Below are positions 44,491-55,867 of a DNA stretch of 64,000 nucleotides, piece by piece (positions within the stretch are counted from its first letter, which is position 1; the number at the start of each line of letters is the position of its first letter). Below the pieces are notes generated by a model. That model saw only the letters and a list, made by a program, of their open reading frames with translations, was not told the DNA's origin and did no database searches. Origin of the DNA: Exophiala sp. HKRS030 (taxonomy: Eukaryota > Ascomycota > Eurotiomycetes > Chaetothyriales > Herpotrichiellaceae). The translations under genes were made by a program, and so were the position numbers. The stretch spans positions 1,488,001-1,552,000 of the forward strand of contig JAHWDD010000009.1 in assembly GCA_023897205.1 (NCBI GenBank). The letters run 5' to 3'.

Positions 44491-45493
44491 TGAACACCAG
44501 TTCGATTCGAGATTTCGGGGGTGGATGAATGGATTGACGGACTCTTTTTAAAGTACCGAGTCAGAAGTCAGATCAGACCAGACCAGGGCCAGAACTCATA
44601 GTAATTCTACTACTGTTACATACTGTTACACCTTCCCGCATGTACCTTTGATCGTAACGAGTATTCCATCCGACAGAGAACGGCATCACCGGTCAAACGA
44701 CCGTGGTCGTGACTGAACAGTAACTCCGCTTTCGAGAGGATCCCCGCCCCTCTCCCTCCTCTTCAAAAAAGCCGTGACATGGCGCGAAAGGGCCGTACAA
44801 CAAACACACCAAGGAGTGTGTTGTTTTCTCATTGGCGACAACCACGACAAGCCACGAGGAGCAAACCAAGTTTTTTGGTGCTACTTCACCCCGCTCGAGG
44901 CCAGGCGCGAGACCACAAAGTGAACACCAAACAGGACATGCCGGGCGGGATCATCGAATTTGTGTCGAGGACAAGTGAGAATCAATGATGGACGTTTCGG
45001 CTTCCTGAATTGGGAAGCCCGAAGGTCCCGCAACGAGGAGGAGGAAAAATGAGGGGCAAAAAAGAAGGAGGCGAATCGAACTAGACCCGAATAGGAACCT
45101 CGTTGTGATTATCAGCACCAGGTCGAATCTGGGGAAGTGGCTAAATCAACACGAGGGAAGGTTGGCCGAGAAGAATTATGTAAGCTGTACGGGTAGTACT
45201 CGTAGGTGTCACTTTGAAGAACATGACTACTCCGGAGAGAGTCAAGACTGATGAATGATGGATGAAAGGAGTTGGGTGGGTATTGAACAACTCATGTCTT
45301 TCTGATCATCATCCAATATATACCATTAGATTTACCACCCTCCGAATGGTATACCACTTGCCAACACAGCATTTGCTACCTTGCCGGATATCTCTCTCTC
45401 ACTGTACCCCATACATTACATCCTACCACCTCTTTACCATCTCTTTACCTCATATGATGACCATCTGGCAACACTGTGACACACTTCCACTAC
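44172..45493. other. Intergenic with GA microsatellite
   Basis: The region holds the dehydrogenase promoter (divergent side) and the 3' flank of the flavokinase-like gene. A (GA)13 tract lies at 44464-44490. No gene is recognised; short plus-strand frames at 44779 and 45262 are unsupported. Confidence 0.4.
44464..44490. repeat. (GA)n microsatellite
   Basis: About 13 uninterrupted AG dinucleotides, roughly 300 bp upstream of the butanediol-type dehydrogenase start codon. It may be a GAGA-like promoter element or a neutral repeat. Confidence 0.85.
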
Positions 45494-47326
45494 TCAAGCA
45501 GTATAACTATACGCCAAGCCATCTCTCGGCACCCAAACACCTCCAACCCCGATCAACTTATCCCTCAACGCGGCCCCTTCCGTCCTGATCCCAAGTCTGT
45601 TCACCGGCACTCGATCCATCTGTCTCTGCGTGGTTTGACGGAAATCGACATACCGCTCACTCATGTTTCGACTGGACGCCGCTGACTTGACACGGTCCAA
45701 AGTCGCCTCAGCCGCCCAGGCCGGTCGGTTCAGGCTCGCCGTGGTGATGGCAATATCCTTGTACGTGTCAAACTGCATGGACTCGACATCCGGCTCTTCA
45801 TAGGGGTTCGGATCCTGCAATGCACGTAGATACCCCATCAACATGACTGAAACTTTGGCTTCGACGAGTTGAGCGCCCCGAAAGTCATGAAGAAAATACA
45901 CCCTCGCGGTGTTCTTGTGGACAACCGTCCTCCTCCTATCGGGATCCGGAGACATGAAAACGACAGCCTTGAGCCAGTCACTCGGCACGTCTGTCTCAGT
46001 GGCCAGTTTCTTGGGCAGACTCACCGCCGCCCAGCCGAAGAAGACACCCTTGTACCTAACGAGAATATCCTCGGGCACGCCGGACAAGTTCGCAGTAGGG
46101 ATGTTCAACATTGCCCTACTTCGCCCCGTGCCGGGCACCACTTTCCCGTGGAAGCGAACAGGGAATGGAGCGACTGGACCTGACTCGGGACCCACGATGT
46201 CCGGCCGCTGTAAAGCGTCATACGTCGTCGTCGGTTGCATCGAGCTGTACGAATTCTCCCGAGCACTGTCGTACTGCTGATTGACATTTTCAATCTTGTC
46301 CGACACGCCACTGCTATCATAAGCCAGAGTCGCCGCTTCCTGCGCGGCAAAACCAGGCTTGTAAATCTGAGACACCTGGTTCGTGACTGTCGACTTGGCC
46401 TGGTCAGCGAGCGGAGTGAGGGTGGCCGACATGATGTTGCTTCCAATCATTTGACCGATTTTGATGCCCATCTCCAGCGGCATAGTCTTGATGGAAGCTC
46501 CACGAAGAGTGCTGAACTCAGTGGACGAGGATGCTAGTCGGAATATGGGACTTCCGCACAAGACCTTTTTACCCTCGGCCGTACACAAGACGACTCTGAG
46601 GTAACCGTCGTCGGCTTCGCATGGGATCCGGAGTACATCGGTCTCGCGAACTCGGTGGGAGCGGATCTCTTTGGGTGCCTTTTTGACGAACTTCTTGATG
46701 TCCCTCTGCCACGCTCGCTCGTCGGTCGGGTTGAGTTGTTCAGGGGTCGCCTTGACGGTGGGGGTCACGTCGATCCACGTACTCCTGGCACCGAGTAGGC
46801 CGCCAATCTTCAGGCCTGTCTTGCCGGAGAAGCCCTTGCGCTGAAGCCATAGTGTCCGATCCGAGGGTAGCTCTCTGTCCGAGAAAATGGTGATGGCCAG
46901 ATTTGTCGTGGAGCCACTATAGTAGACCAAGCCGTGAGAATGGCGCAGGATGGAGTAATGCTTGGTGGACTCGTAGGGGTGGGCGATCAGGCCACCGGCG
47001 AAATGCCGAATGTCTTGCAATGCCGACTTGAACTTCAATGGCGTCGCTGATGATGTCGGCGAAGGTGAAGTCAAGGTCGTAGTTGGGGCAGATACCACAG
47101 TAGGACTGACGGGGCTAAGTTCCGTCGAGTAGCTGCTCGGTGACTGGACCAGGCCCGGCGGCGATTCTAGTGACATTGCTTGCAGGACCGCAGCCTGCTC
47201 ATCCACGGAGATCTCATCGCCGGGCAACGAGTGGTGATTCAGGTCCTCGGTTTGAGACGGTCGAAGAGGCGGTCTCCTGGAATCTTCCGCCTCCACGTAC
47301 GGTGGTGGTCGTTTTGATAGTGGCAT
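45494..47326 (-). CDS. Large fungal protein with a flavokinase (Fmn1)-like C-terminal domain
   Basis: A single exon of 610 residues. Residues 1-95 are disordered and Pro/Ser-rich. A central region (about 97-330) of unknown fold contains LKFKSALQDIRHFAGGLIAH and GFSGKTGLKIGGLLGAR. Residues 374-503 resemble riboflavin kinase: RPDIVGPESGPVAPFPVRFH, VVPGTGRSRAMLNIPTANL with the ATP/Mg PTAN motif (410-413), GVFFGWAAV, and the closing VMLMGYLRALQDPNPYEE. The segment where Fmn1 has its catalytic Glu (E-x-H-I/L) reads ARVYFLHDF here, so the general base seems lost. The protein is therefore probably a flavin- or nucleotide-binding regulator rather than a kinase (inferred). No signal peptide or membrane span. 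Confidence 0.75.
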   Translation of the reverse strand: MPLSKRPPPYVEAEDSRRPPLRPSQTEDLNHHSLPGDEISVDEQAAVLQAMSLESPPGLVQSPSSYSTELSPVSPTVVSAPTTTLTSPSPTSSATPLKFKSALQDIRHFAGGLIAHPYESTKHYSILRHSHGLVYYSGSTTNLAITIFSDRELPSDRTLWLQRKGFSGKTGLKIGGLLGARSTWIDVTPTVKATPEQLNPTDERAWQRDIKKFVKKAPKEIRSHRVRETDVLRIPCEADDGYLRVVLCTAEGKKVLCGSPIFRLASSSTEFSTLRGASIKTMPLEMGIKIGQMIGSNIMSATLTPLADQAKSTVTNQVSQIYKPGFAAQEAATLAYDSSGVSDKIENVNQQYDSARENSYSSMQPTTTYDALQRPDIVGPESGPVAPFPVRFHGKVVPGTGRSRAMLNIPTANLSGVPEDILVRYKGVFFGWAAVSLPKKLATETDVPSDWLKAVVFMSPDPDRRRTVVHKNTARVYFLHDFRGAQLVEAKVSVMLMGYLRALQDPNPYEEPDVESMQFDTYKDIAITTASLNRPAWAAEATLDRVKSAASSRNMSERYVDFRQTTQRQMDRVPVNRLGIRTEGAALRDKLIGVGGVWVPRDGLAYSYTA

Positions 47327-48529
47327 GATGATGGTTCAGCAATGGCTTCGAGTGGTGGATTGAATGCAGGGAGAGTTAAGCTTGGCTCATCGCGGCGGCC
47401 TCGCCTGAAGCCGCATCCTGTCGTCCATCACAGTCGCGGTGCAAATAGAATGAGTTATACCAGGACTCTCTGATGCGATGGTTAGGATGGGAAGGAGAGG
47501 AAGTTCGAGGAGAGATGGAGGTACTCCGTATTTTGTAAGGGTTTGGACCCAAGGGTGGGTTTCGGAATTGGCGGCAAGCCGTTAGATGGATTTAGTGGCA
47601 GGTCGCAGCTAAAAAAGGCTTATCATCCAGTAGGTTCATCATTCAGTGGGCTCAGCATTTTAGTGAACAAATTAATCGAAGCCTAATGAGCCTCCTTTAA
47701 GGCGGCGTATTCCATTTCAAGACCTTGTCATCTACTGTACTGTGCGGAATCGTGTATCTTCCTTGATGAAACAAATCGACGTCGATGAACACTTCGCTCC
47801 TTGACTTTATGATCACATCACACGTCCACCAGTCTACCTAGGCCGATGCCAATCTCTCCTCAAACCCATAAGTCGAGTCCTTCGTTCTGTACGCTTACGA
47901 CTCCGGTGACTTGGTGCAAACACTGCAACGCCGAGTATTTTCTTCTGAAGTTGGTCAGAAAGCCCGTTGTTGTATCTAGACCAGTTCGGAACCTGTTGAC
48001 GATCAGTCCATGACACCCAGCTCACATCCCAATGTCTACGGCTACCATACCGGCATGACCTCCACCAAGCCTCTCAAGTCTATGTGTTCCTGCATTAATA
48101 CAGTCTCATATGCTGGCCCCATCATCTCATGAAAGGGTTGCCATTGGACGCTGTGCAGAGCAACACGGTGCTTCTTTCGACCCCGCCATGCACCGTGAAC
48201 CTCAAACGTCGCCTTGCTTCATCATGATCTGATCAATCTACTTTCAAATTGCACATGTGCAATCCCCCGAGAGCTTCAGGACGGTCTCGTTGAAGGGGGG
48301 CTTCTTCACATTCTCGTCGGAGTCGCTTAGAAACACCAGATGACCACCGGCTGGAACACACAAGACCGACGACCTGTTCACAGAATTCTAGAGTCCCGAC
48401 TATTATGAAGTGCGAGATGCCGGATAGGTTAACGTGGATCGACTCGGAGTCGATTTAGGTAGTGGCTACGCATCGAGCATTTTTGATCAGCATGATGTTC
48501 ATGCCCTCTTCAGGGCAGACTATGGCCCC
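47327..48529. other. Intergenic, no supported gene
   Basis: The region lies between the flavokinase-like gene and the homeobox pseudogene. Around 47580-47700 are short words (AGCCTAATGAGCCTCCTTTAA, TTTAGTG) loosely like those around the 35-kb inverted repeat. No gene is recognised. Confidence 0.35.
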
Positions 48530-50549
48530 ATGAACGACCCAAATGCTCATACCCCCTTGCCCACAGTCGAGAAACCAGAGGCTGCGGACTCCCTGAACCA
48601 GTTCTTCGACGACAGTTTCTTTTTTTCACACGTAATTGCACAACACCCAGTTCCGAGTCTGCGCTAGTAGGCGAAGATCCGAACTTGGGATTGACACAAC
48701 AGGGATTCGTCAGAACTTCGAACATCGACCAGGACTTGTCTACAGTTACGCCCGGGCAGCAAATGGCCGGGACATCTGATAACGCTACCGGTGTTGGGGT
48801 GCGAGATCAGGATCTACCAAAGATGTACAAAACAAATCTGGAGGTTAAGGCCAAGCCATTGCCCAAAAAGAGAGTCAGGCTTAGTGTTCGGCAAACAAAA
48901 TTCTATGTGACTGGTTGTCCTCGCGTGGCGACTATCCTTATGCGGATAAGGAGACCATTTCTGCTCTTTCAGCGACAACGGGTCTCAAGTTCCAGCAGGT
49001 CAGGCGTCGGCTGAATCGAATCCGCCAACGGAAGCTCATTCCTGCACAAGAATGTTCAAAAGTCACCAGCACATTGCCGCTTGATCTTGAAGAAAAGCGA
49101 ACCCAGCCCACACGAGTATACTCTGATACCCAACTCCAAAGTCCGTCGAGTCGGCGGCCTTCGCAAGCCTCCGAGTCTTTGCAGGAGGCTCGGTCCTTGG
49201 ACGTGTCCGCATCATCTGCGCCAGCTGCCGACCTTGGGCATGACAGCTGCAGCCTTGAGAGCCTGTCACTCAATTCTGGCGGAGGGCATAATTTGTAAAC
49301 CAACAAAGCTCAAGATGCTCCTTCGATGATAGAATGGTGGTTTGACCACCTGCCAGATATGGTGGACAGGGAAGATCCTTATTCACGCCGCTTGGAGATG
49401 TTCTGGGAACTACAACAGGCAAGGTGTGAGAAGATGCTTCAGTCTATTCCTTACGTCGTTGACAACTCTTTCCCCGAGACAATCAAGCATTCTTGAGGTT
49501 GCTTGTGCTGTTGGAGCTCGACATTGCTCAGCTCATGCTTTGTGTGAAAAGTCTGGAGGATGCGTATTACTCGTTGAAGCGTGAGAGCCTGCGGCTGCTA
49601 TCCGGACGTCTCAATGATCTGTTGGAAAGGTCGCTTTCTCCAACGTGTGAATTTGACGAGATGAAAACCATCTTGATACGAATATTAAGTCCGAGCTTTG
49701 CACAGCTCTGCGGGGAGCCTTTGGTGAATTCTTTCCCAAGTTCCGAGGACACCGATGTGCGAGGAGCAATAGCAGTGGCCCTAGGTGGGTGGGCCAACGA
49801 ATTGAGTGGCTCTACTGGGGTCAAAGAGCTTCCCCTCCAGCGTGCATTTCCACTTCCACCCCGGAGGGACATCGTTGATCCGATCTACAGCTCTCGCGCG
49901 TTGGAAACAATTTCCTTCCCTGTGGAAGACCCCGATCTCCCAGGGGAAGAAGAACACCCTAGCCCCCAGGAGATGTCCTACCAGGACAACAAGTCGGTCG
50001 CCTCCAGCTCTACGGTCGGATCTGGGGTGTCGTCGTCCAGCTACACGTCGGTGGGCAGTCGGCGAGGACGGAGGCGATGGATTTCCACCACCGAAACCAC
50101 TCGCCCAACGGACAATTCACCTCCCTATCGGTGTGCCTTCTGCGGCAAGGACTTCCCTAGAAAGTCGACATGCAGGCGACACGAGCAGTCTATACACTTG
50201 CCACAGAGATTATGGGTTTGTCATCGCCTGACTGAACTGACCCCAGGGATGTGCTATTTCTGAGGTAGGGGTACAGAATCGTCGAACGAGGGGTGGGACC
50301 AATTCAGAGACTTGCGCGAGAAAACATAACGCCCAGGCTTGTTGGGCCAGATCAAAGGGCGAACGCACCTTTTACCGAAAAGACGAATTCACGCAGCATT
50401 TTCGCGGTTGGCACAACGCCGAGGAGGGATCGTTGGCAATACAACTCGTGGAAGAAAGCGCGATTGGAACCCCAACCCCCGACTCATCGCCCGCTTACCC
50501 TCTTACAACCATGCTTGATTCTAGCATACGAGACATGTTCCCATCCTGA
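48530..50549 (+). pseudogene. Homeobox + C2H2 transcription-factor pseudogene
   Basis: Read across frames, the remnant begins MNDPNAHTPLP, passes an atypical (KN-like) homeodomain (KKRVRLSVRQTK, then ILCDWLSSRGDYPYADKET, SALSATTGLKFQQVRRRLNR), and a long middle part (MIEWWFDHLPDMVDREDPYS; LLELDIAQLMLCVKSLEDAY). It ends with C2H2 fingers (YRCAFCGKDFPRKSTCRRHE; ERTFYRKDEFTQHFRGWHN). Lesions: a frame switch near 48655; one A missing from the run at 48897-48900 inside the homeodomain; TAA at 49296-49298; a frame switch near 49490; TGA at 50261-50263 where a zinc-ligand Cys is expected (MCYF-stop-G); and one extra A at 50321-50324. Six defects make a functional product impossible. The intact gene would have been a nuclear regulator. 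Confidence 0.85.
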
Positions 50550-51413
50550 TACATGAACTGAACGAAGGCGATCTGGAAGATCTTTAGAATGGCAGTCACT
50601 TGAGAACCATGCAAATATCAGACGGGCTAGTTGCCACGGAGTAGACATGGACAATTGTGGGGGAGTTCGGATCAAATTACTTGACTTGAGGGTTCCCTTT
50701 CCGAAATGAGGAACTACTCGTACCTAGACTGACGGTGAACATTTCATCGTGTAGGCATTTGGAAGTCACCATGATGCATGACCAAACCCCAAAATCAAGC
50801 TTACCACGACAAAAGTAAAACATATACTCACGAGATGGTGCGCAGTTGAGATGTTTTATATCAAGTTTGTATGGTCATGATTGTTTTTAATAGTGTAGTT
50901 TGATTAATTTCATTAAAGGGAAGGGTTTGGCTGATAAGCCAAATCACGTCGGGGGTTGTGGGGGGCGGTGATATCTATCGTGAACGTTTCGTACCAAACT
51001 TTGGGCATTGCAATAAATCCTGTTTCGCCTGTGTTTCTCCTCCATTTTCTGTTGACATTGGTCCTTAGTCCCCAACTCATTCCTTACTCCGGCACGTCAG
51101 TCTGATGAAGATGTGTTGGTGTTATTGTTGGTGGTGGTGGTACAACAGGTAAATTCGTCACCTTGGGAAAACAAGTGACATGATAAACTCCTTTTCTCCA
51201 CTCTACCACCATTCCGCGAGGGACAAAACTTCTCGTGTTGATTAATATAATCGTACATTTGTCGTAGTTGATTCTTCACAATCAGGATCGGGTAAAATGA
51301 ATGACTTTAGACTTTGACAGAGATACTTATGGTGGTGGTGGTGGTGGTGGCAAGTCCCCTCAAAAAAAAAGAGGTTCGTCTTCAGTCATCACACGAGCAG
51401 TGACCTGACCCGC
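50550..51413. other. Intergenic, convergent gene ends
   Basis: The AT-rich region between the homeobox pseudogene (+) and the MARVEL gene (-) includes a (GGT)n tract at 51331-51350. No gene is recognised. Confidence 0.4.
51331..51350. repeat. (GGT)n microsatellite
   Basis: Six to seven GGT units in the 3' flank of the MARVEL-domain gene. No function is apparent. Confidence 0.8.
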
Positions 51414-52214
51414 CTAATAGTTTGTGGCGGGAGGATTGTAACCGGCGTTGCCGTATCCAGGCTGACCGTACTTGGGTTCGGTGGCGTAAGGAGCGGCGCC
51501 GGTGTTGTTCATGGTGGATCCCGTCATGCCGGTCTCGTGGCTGGGTCTGACGGTGTTGCCGTGGCCGTGGTGGTGGGAACCGGCGACGGCACCGCCGGTG
51601 GCCATCTCGGCGTCGCGGGTGCCACGGGCGGCCTTGTTGCGGCGCCAGAAAGGTCGCCGACGGCCGGTGCCGCTGGTGTAGTTGTTGCTGGGGCTAGGGC
51701 CGAAGCGCTTCTCCTTTTGGTGGTGGCGGGCCAGGAGGAACTGGACGATGGCGGTGATGAGGAAGAGGAAGACGTTGACGAGGGCGACGGCGAAGACGGC
51801 GGTGTTCAGGCTGCAGACGTAGCCCCAGTCGCCGGCGCCCGGGGCGTCCTGGTTGTCGGCGCCCCTGCCGAGGGGGGTGTTGACGAAGCCCTTGCAGGAG
51901 TTGGCCCCGTGGCGGGTGTAGTAGGCGATGGCGGCGAAGCAGCCGACGAAGCAGATGTCGAGGAAGATGGCGATGGCGGCGAAGAACCGGATCGCCCCCA
52001 GGAAGAGGGTCAGCAGGATGCAGAAGATCAGGTACAGGCAGGCCGCGCCCGACATGCCCTCGACCGCCTTCTCCCACGTCGGGATGTGGATGTCGTGCTT
52101 GGACAGCACCGCCAAAAAGTAGCTGAAGATGCCGAGGACGATGGCCGCGCAGGCGAATTCGATGATGCGCAGGCCGGTCTGGCCGAAGCGAAGGAGGGCA
52201 CCACCAAAGGCCAT
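51414..52214 (-). CDS. MARVEL-domain tetraspan membrane protein
   Basis: A single exon of 266 residues. Four hydrophobic helices are visible: IIEFACAAIVLGIFSYFLAV (about 15-34), GAACLYLIFCILLTLFLGAI, FFAAIAIFLDICFVGCFAAI and TAVFAVALVNVFLFLITAIV. The third is followed by a cysteine-containing extracellular loop (CKGF...YVC), which fits the MARVEL layout. The cytosolic tail is basic, then rich in His, Gly, Asn and Tyr (YGQPGYGNAGYNPP). Fungal relatives occur at the plasma membrane and eisosomes, so a membrane-domain role is inferred. The ATG at 52214 is chosen because the first helix starts 15 residues later; the frame remains open upstream but that part is proline-rich and probably 5' UTR. 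Very high GC3. Confidence 0.82.
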   Translation of the reverse strand: MAFGGALLRFGQTGLRIIEFACAAIVLGIFSYFLAVLSKHDIHIPTWEKAVEGMSGAACLYLIFCILLTLFLGAIRFFAAIAIFLDICFVGCFAAIAYYTRHGANSCKGFVNTPLGRGADNQDAPGAGDWGYVCSLNTAVFAVALVNVFLFLITAIVQFLLARHHQKEKRFGPSPSNNYTSGTGRRRPFWRRNKAARGTRDAEMATGGAVAGSHHHGHGNTVRPSHETGMTGSTMNNTGAAPYATEPKYGQPGYGNAGYNPPATNY

Positions 52215-53212
52215 TTTGGTTGTCGTTGATGTCGTGTGACGAGTGGTATCAGTCACGAGAGGTCGTGAGGTGGGAAGGCAGGTAGGTCGTCGACAAGTCT
52301 CGTTTGTCCTTCGTCTGGGAGTACTCGACAGGGGGAACAAGGAAGGATGGTTGGGATGCGAAGGGGGGGGCTGGACTCTTTGTAGTTTTGGGGGCCAATG
52401 CGGGCGGCTAAAATCCCAGTAACCAGGTGTAACCAGACTTTTCTGCAAGGAAAAAGGGAAAAAAAACACGTCAAAATGGGGAAGGGTCTGTGTTGTGTTT
52501 GTGATGTCGAATCTGTTGAATCAAGCTGAAATGCGGCGCAGTGACGTGTTGGGCGTCGATCCATGCATCATTGGGGAGATCGAGATCAGGGAACCTGCCA
52601 ATCAAAACACTCGCCCTGCCCAAGTTGGGTCAGTACAGCCACAAAATGACGACACTAGGCTTCAGCCACAGAAAATTTTGTCGCGCTGTAATTGGCGCGA
52701 TGGCGACGACAGTGGCGCCAAGCGCTAGTGTCAATCATCAGAGTTTTGACTGCAAGATTGACATGGCTTCGTGATGCTATTGGATGCACAAACCACGATC
52801 AGGGCCGGGGAAATCATGCACGGCCCTGAATGACGATGATGAGACCAGGAGGAAATAATCTACGAGTACGGAGTACTGTCAACGGGTCGAGTCAGGAGTA
52901 TGGGTAGATCCTAGAGCCTGGTGTACCTACCTGAGTTAGATACGTAGACAAGATATGGGAGACAAGAGACAAGCAATTACTTCATTTCAGTAATTCACTA
53001 AGTAGTATTCTTCTCTCTGCTCATAGAATCATTATTTACCATATTTCATGTTTTTGTGCAGGCCTCGGATCCTGCAAAGTCCTAACACTAATATGTCCAT
53101 TGAACGGTATCTCGGCCAAAAAGAAGAACAGAAATTGGGCCTCTGAATGCTTGTGGCAATGCTACGATGCAACTGTCATAGCACACTGACAATATCAAGG
53201 AGGTGTCCTCCC
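52215..53212. other. Intergenic, upstream of MARVEL gene
   Basis: The region holds the promoter of the MARVEL gene and the 3' flank of the GH72 gene. The segment near 52870 has the TACGGAGTAC word seen at other promoters in the window. No gene is recognised. Confidence 0.4.
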
Positions 53213-54720
53213 TTACAATTGCAAGTATATGCCGGCACCGACCGCGCCCATGAGGAGAGATCCAAACTTGACGTCGTCGACCCGCGGAGCTGCGTTCGTC
53301 TTGGATGGCGAGCTGCCACTGCTGGTGGTGGATCCTGATGGAGATGACGGGGTAGTTCCACTGGTGTTATTACCGGGCAAGTTGCTCTGGTCCCACTCAA
53401 GAACATTCAACTGGAGACCACTGATCTCCTGGCCATTAGTGGCATAGACTGTCTGGTTGGGTTTGGTGTCGGTGACAGCCTCGTTGCTGGTCGAAGAGGT
53501 GCCATCAACACCCTTCTTGATCAGATCGTCCACGCCGTCAGGACGGGCGGGAAGATCGAAGCTTTTGGTAAAGTTAGCACCGCTCAGGAGACTGGTGGCA
53601 CAGTTGGGTGGCGTCAAGGAGGTCGCGGTGGCATTGGCCTTCTCCAACAAGCCAACGTCCAGGTCATCATATTGTTTGCGAAGATTATCATAGTCCACGA
53701 GGATTGACACGGTGCCATTATCGTTAAGGTTGACCAGGCCATAGTTGTTGGGCTCTTCGCTGTACTCGTAGATCAAACCACCTGAGAAGACGGGAGTCAT
53801 TTTAGGGCCGTAGAGGGTCCCAACCTCGCTGAATATTCGAGGCGAGACATTGTTGCAGCCGTATTCCGAGAAAAAGATGGGAATGGTGGTGTTGCTAAAG
53901 TCTGAGACCAGGACGTCATAGCCCGACGATTGGAAGGTGGCATCACCACACCACGAGTAAGAGTTCAGGCCAAAGAAATCAATCTTGGAGCTGGTCTCGT
54001 TCGACAAACCGCAAGACATGAAGTTGAATGTACCCATCAACAGCGGGCGGACATCGGCTGCCGAGTACCCGACAGGAATCGCGCGTGGGGACTGAGCTGA
54101 GATATAGTCCTTCATATCTCTTGTCACTGCGCGGATGTACGCTGGAACTTCAGGCACGGAGTCTTCGTTAATCACCTCGTTTCCACTGAAGAAGCCCAGC
54201 GTGTTGTTGAAAACCATGAAATCTTGAACCACCTTGAAAACACGTTGCATGTAGTCCGAGCTGTAGGATTCCCACGGAGCACCTCGGTTCAGGGACTGGT
54301 TGGGCAATGGGCTGTTCACATCGAGGATCATGTAGATGCCGGCCGCGTTGAAGATGTTGGCACAGTCGGTGTGGTCCAAATCAGGGTCTAGGTTGTAGAC
54401 ACGAATCGCGTTGACACCGAGTCTCTGCATGAGGACGGCGTCACGAAGGCAGACGGAAGCATCGCTGAGAGGATCGATACCAGAGCCGGGGTTGAAGCCG
54501 GAGGAACCACCGGGCTGGTAACTGCATCGGAAGTGTGTCAGTACTGCGATCGGTTGCGGTATCAGGATCAGACCATCTCTTACGCAACACCGATAATCTG
54601 GAAGCGAGTGTCGTCGATACTGTTGACAAAATCCGCGCCTTTGACGACAAGAGGGGCCACGGCAGAGGCATAAGAGGTAAATAGCGCGACGAGCGCAAAC
54701 AACATAGCTTTGAACTGCAT
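53213..54720 (-). CDS. GPI-anchored 1,3-beta-glucanosyltransferase (GH72, Gas/Gel family)
   Basis: Two exons (54720-54584 and 54521-53213; 62-nt intron) encode 481 residues. The enzyme cuts 1,3-beta-glucan and transfers the new reducing end to another chain, lengthening wall glucan at the cell surface. A signal peptide (MQFKAMLFALVALFTSYASA) precedes the GH72 domain: KGADFVNS, GVAYQPGG, LGVNAIRVYNLDPDLDHTDC. The acid/base Glu is E161 in FFSGNEVINE and the nucleophile is E265 in IFFSEYGCN. No cysteine-box (X8/CBM43) domain follows, placing it in the GAS subgroup without that module. A Ser/Thr-rich stem and a C-terminal hydrophobic segment (FGSLLMGAVGAGIYLQL) preceded by a small-residue site make up the GPI signal. 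Confidence 0.96.
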
Positions 54721-55867
54721 TTGGTCAGTCTTCTGATCGCCGCTATTGTGATAGTAGCCTCACCAGCGCCATGCTGAAGTTGTTATCGGAGCACAGACGT
54801 ATCGAGAAGTGCTGGAATTATTACGCGGTCAACTGAGATGAGCGAGGGGAAGTCGGCCGTGAACCAGACAAAGAGGTGTAGAAACGAAGGGCGTAGTTTC
54901 CCAACGAGAGAAAGAGCCTACGAGGGCAAGAAGCGAAAGTCAAGAAGCTGAACACCCGCAGGTGCAAGAGCGCAGAACGAAGGTGTCGACGGTAAAATGA
55001 TGATGGAAGAAACGATCGAGCCGAAGCTGCGGACTTTATTATTTCTGGGGCTTCTTATCTCTTCTCGTTTAGCACTCCCGTACCGTGGTTCGTACTTCAA
55101 GTCATTCAAGATGCTGCGGAGGGCCGGAGAATGATGCGAGCTTGTCGCAATCTGGAATGACTTGGTGCATTTTTTTTGACAGGGATGATCGATATGTCCT
55201 ACGCTTCTACTCATCGCCGCCAATGGGATGCTTCAGTGGGAGGAAGCTATCTCTGTAATACGAGCCCAGACATCGGCTTCGGGAAATTGCTCCTCCTGGG
55301 AGAGATGCACCAAGAACGACCGCAGCAGACAAGACTCTGTGGTCCATAAGATAGAGGAAACATGCGGATACCACAGAGTTCGGTACAATATAAGGTACTG
55401 AGGGCTTGTAATTATCTGCTCCGTACTCGTAGTCCGTACTTGGTCAAGAAATAGACAAGACTTCGGTGCCACCGCCGAGCATGTTTACAAGACAAAGACG
55501 CGCAACATCACAGGGACTTGTACGTCTTTTATTTACTCGGCAGGAGACTCCAAGCCTTGGAAGTGATATTTTGAGGAAGTAAACCATCTGAATAAGTGCT
55601 CGGCATACGAATGTCCATCATAGGGACTAATCGCAGTTATTCTCTTGAAACGAACACTTCAAACGGAGTACGAGTACGAGTACGAGTACTCGACGCGGCA
55701 TCAACAGTAGAAATTGTTCATCGGCGCGTTGCTTATGTAAGATACTAAACACAAATAGCAGGTCGGCCGAGACAACATGTTGCATAGACTGCGGGCGCAA
55801 TCTGTCTCTTGGTGATATCAGCCAGCCTTCTTCCGATCCTCCTGTCATAGATGGACCATTCTTGACC
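54721..55867. other. Divergent intergenic region (GH72 / ALG2)
   Basis: The region holds the promoters of the glucanosyltransferase and of ALG2, with a GAGTAC hexamer repeat at 55666-55692. No gene is recognised; minus-strand open frames such as 55627-56022 overlap ALG2 and are shadows. Confidence 0.4.
55666..55692. repeat. (GAGTAC)n short repeat
   Basis: Four GAGTAC units ending in an inverted GTACTC, about 180 bp upstream of ALG2. The same GTAC-centred words recur in several intergenic regions of this window. Confidence 0.75.
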
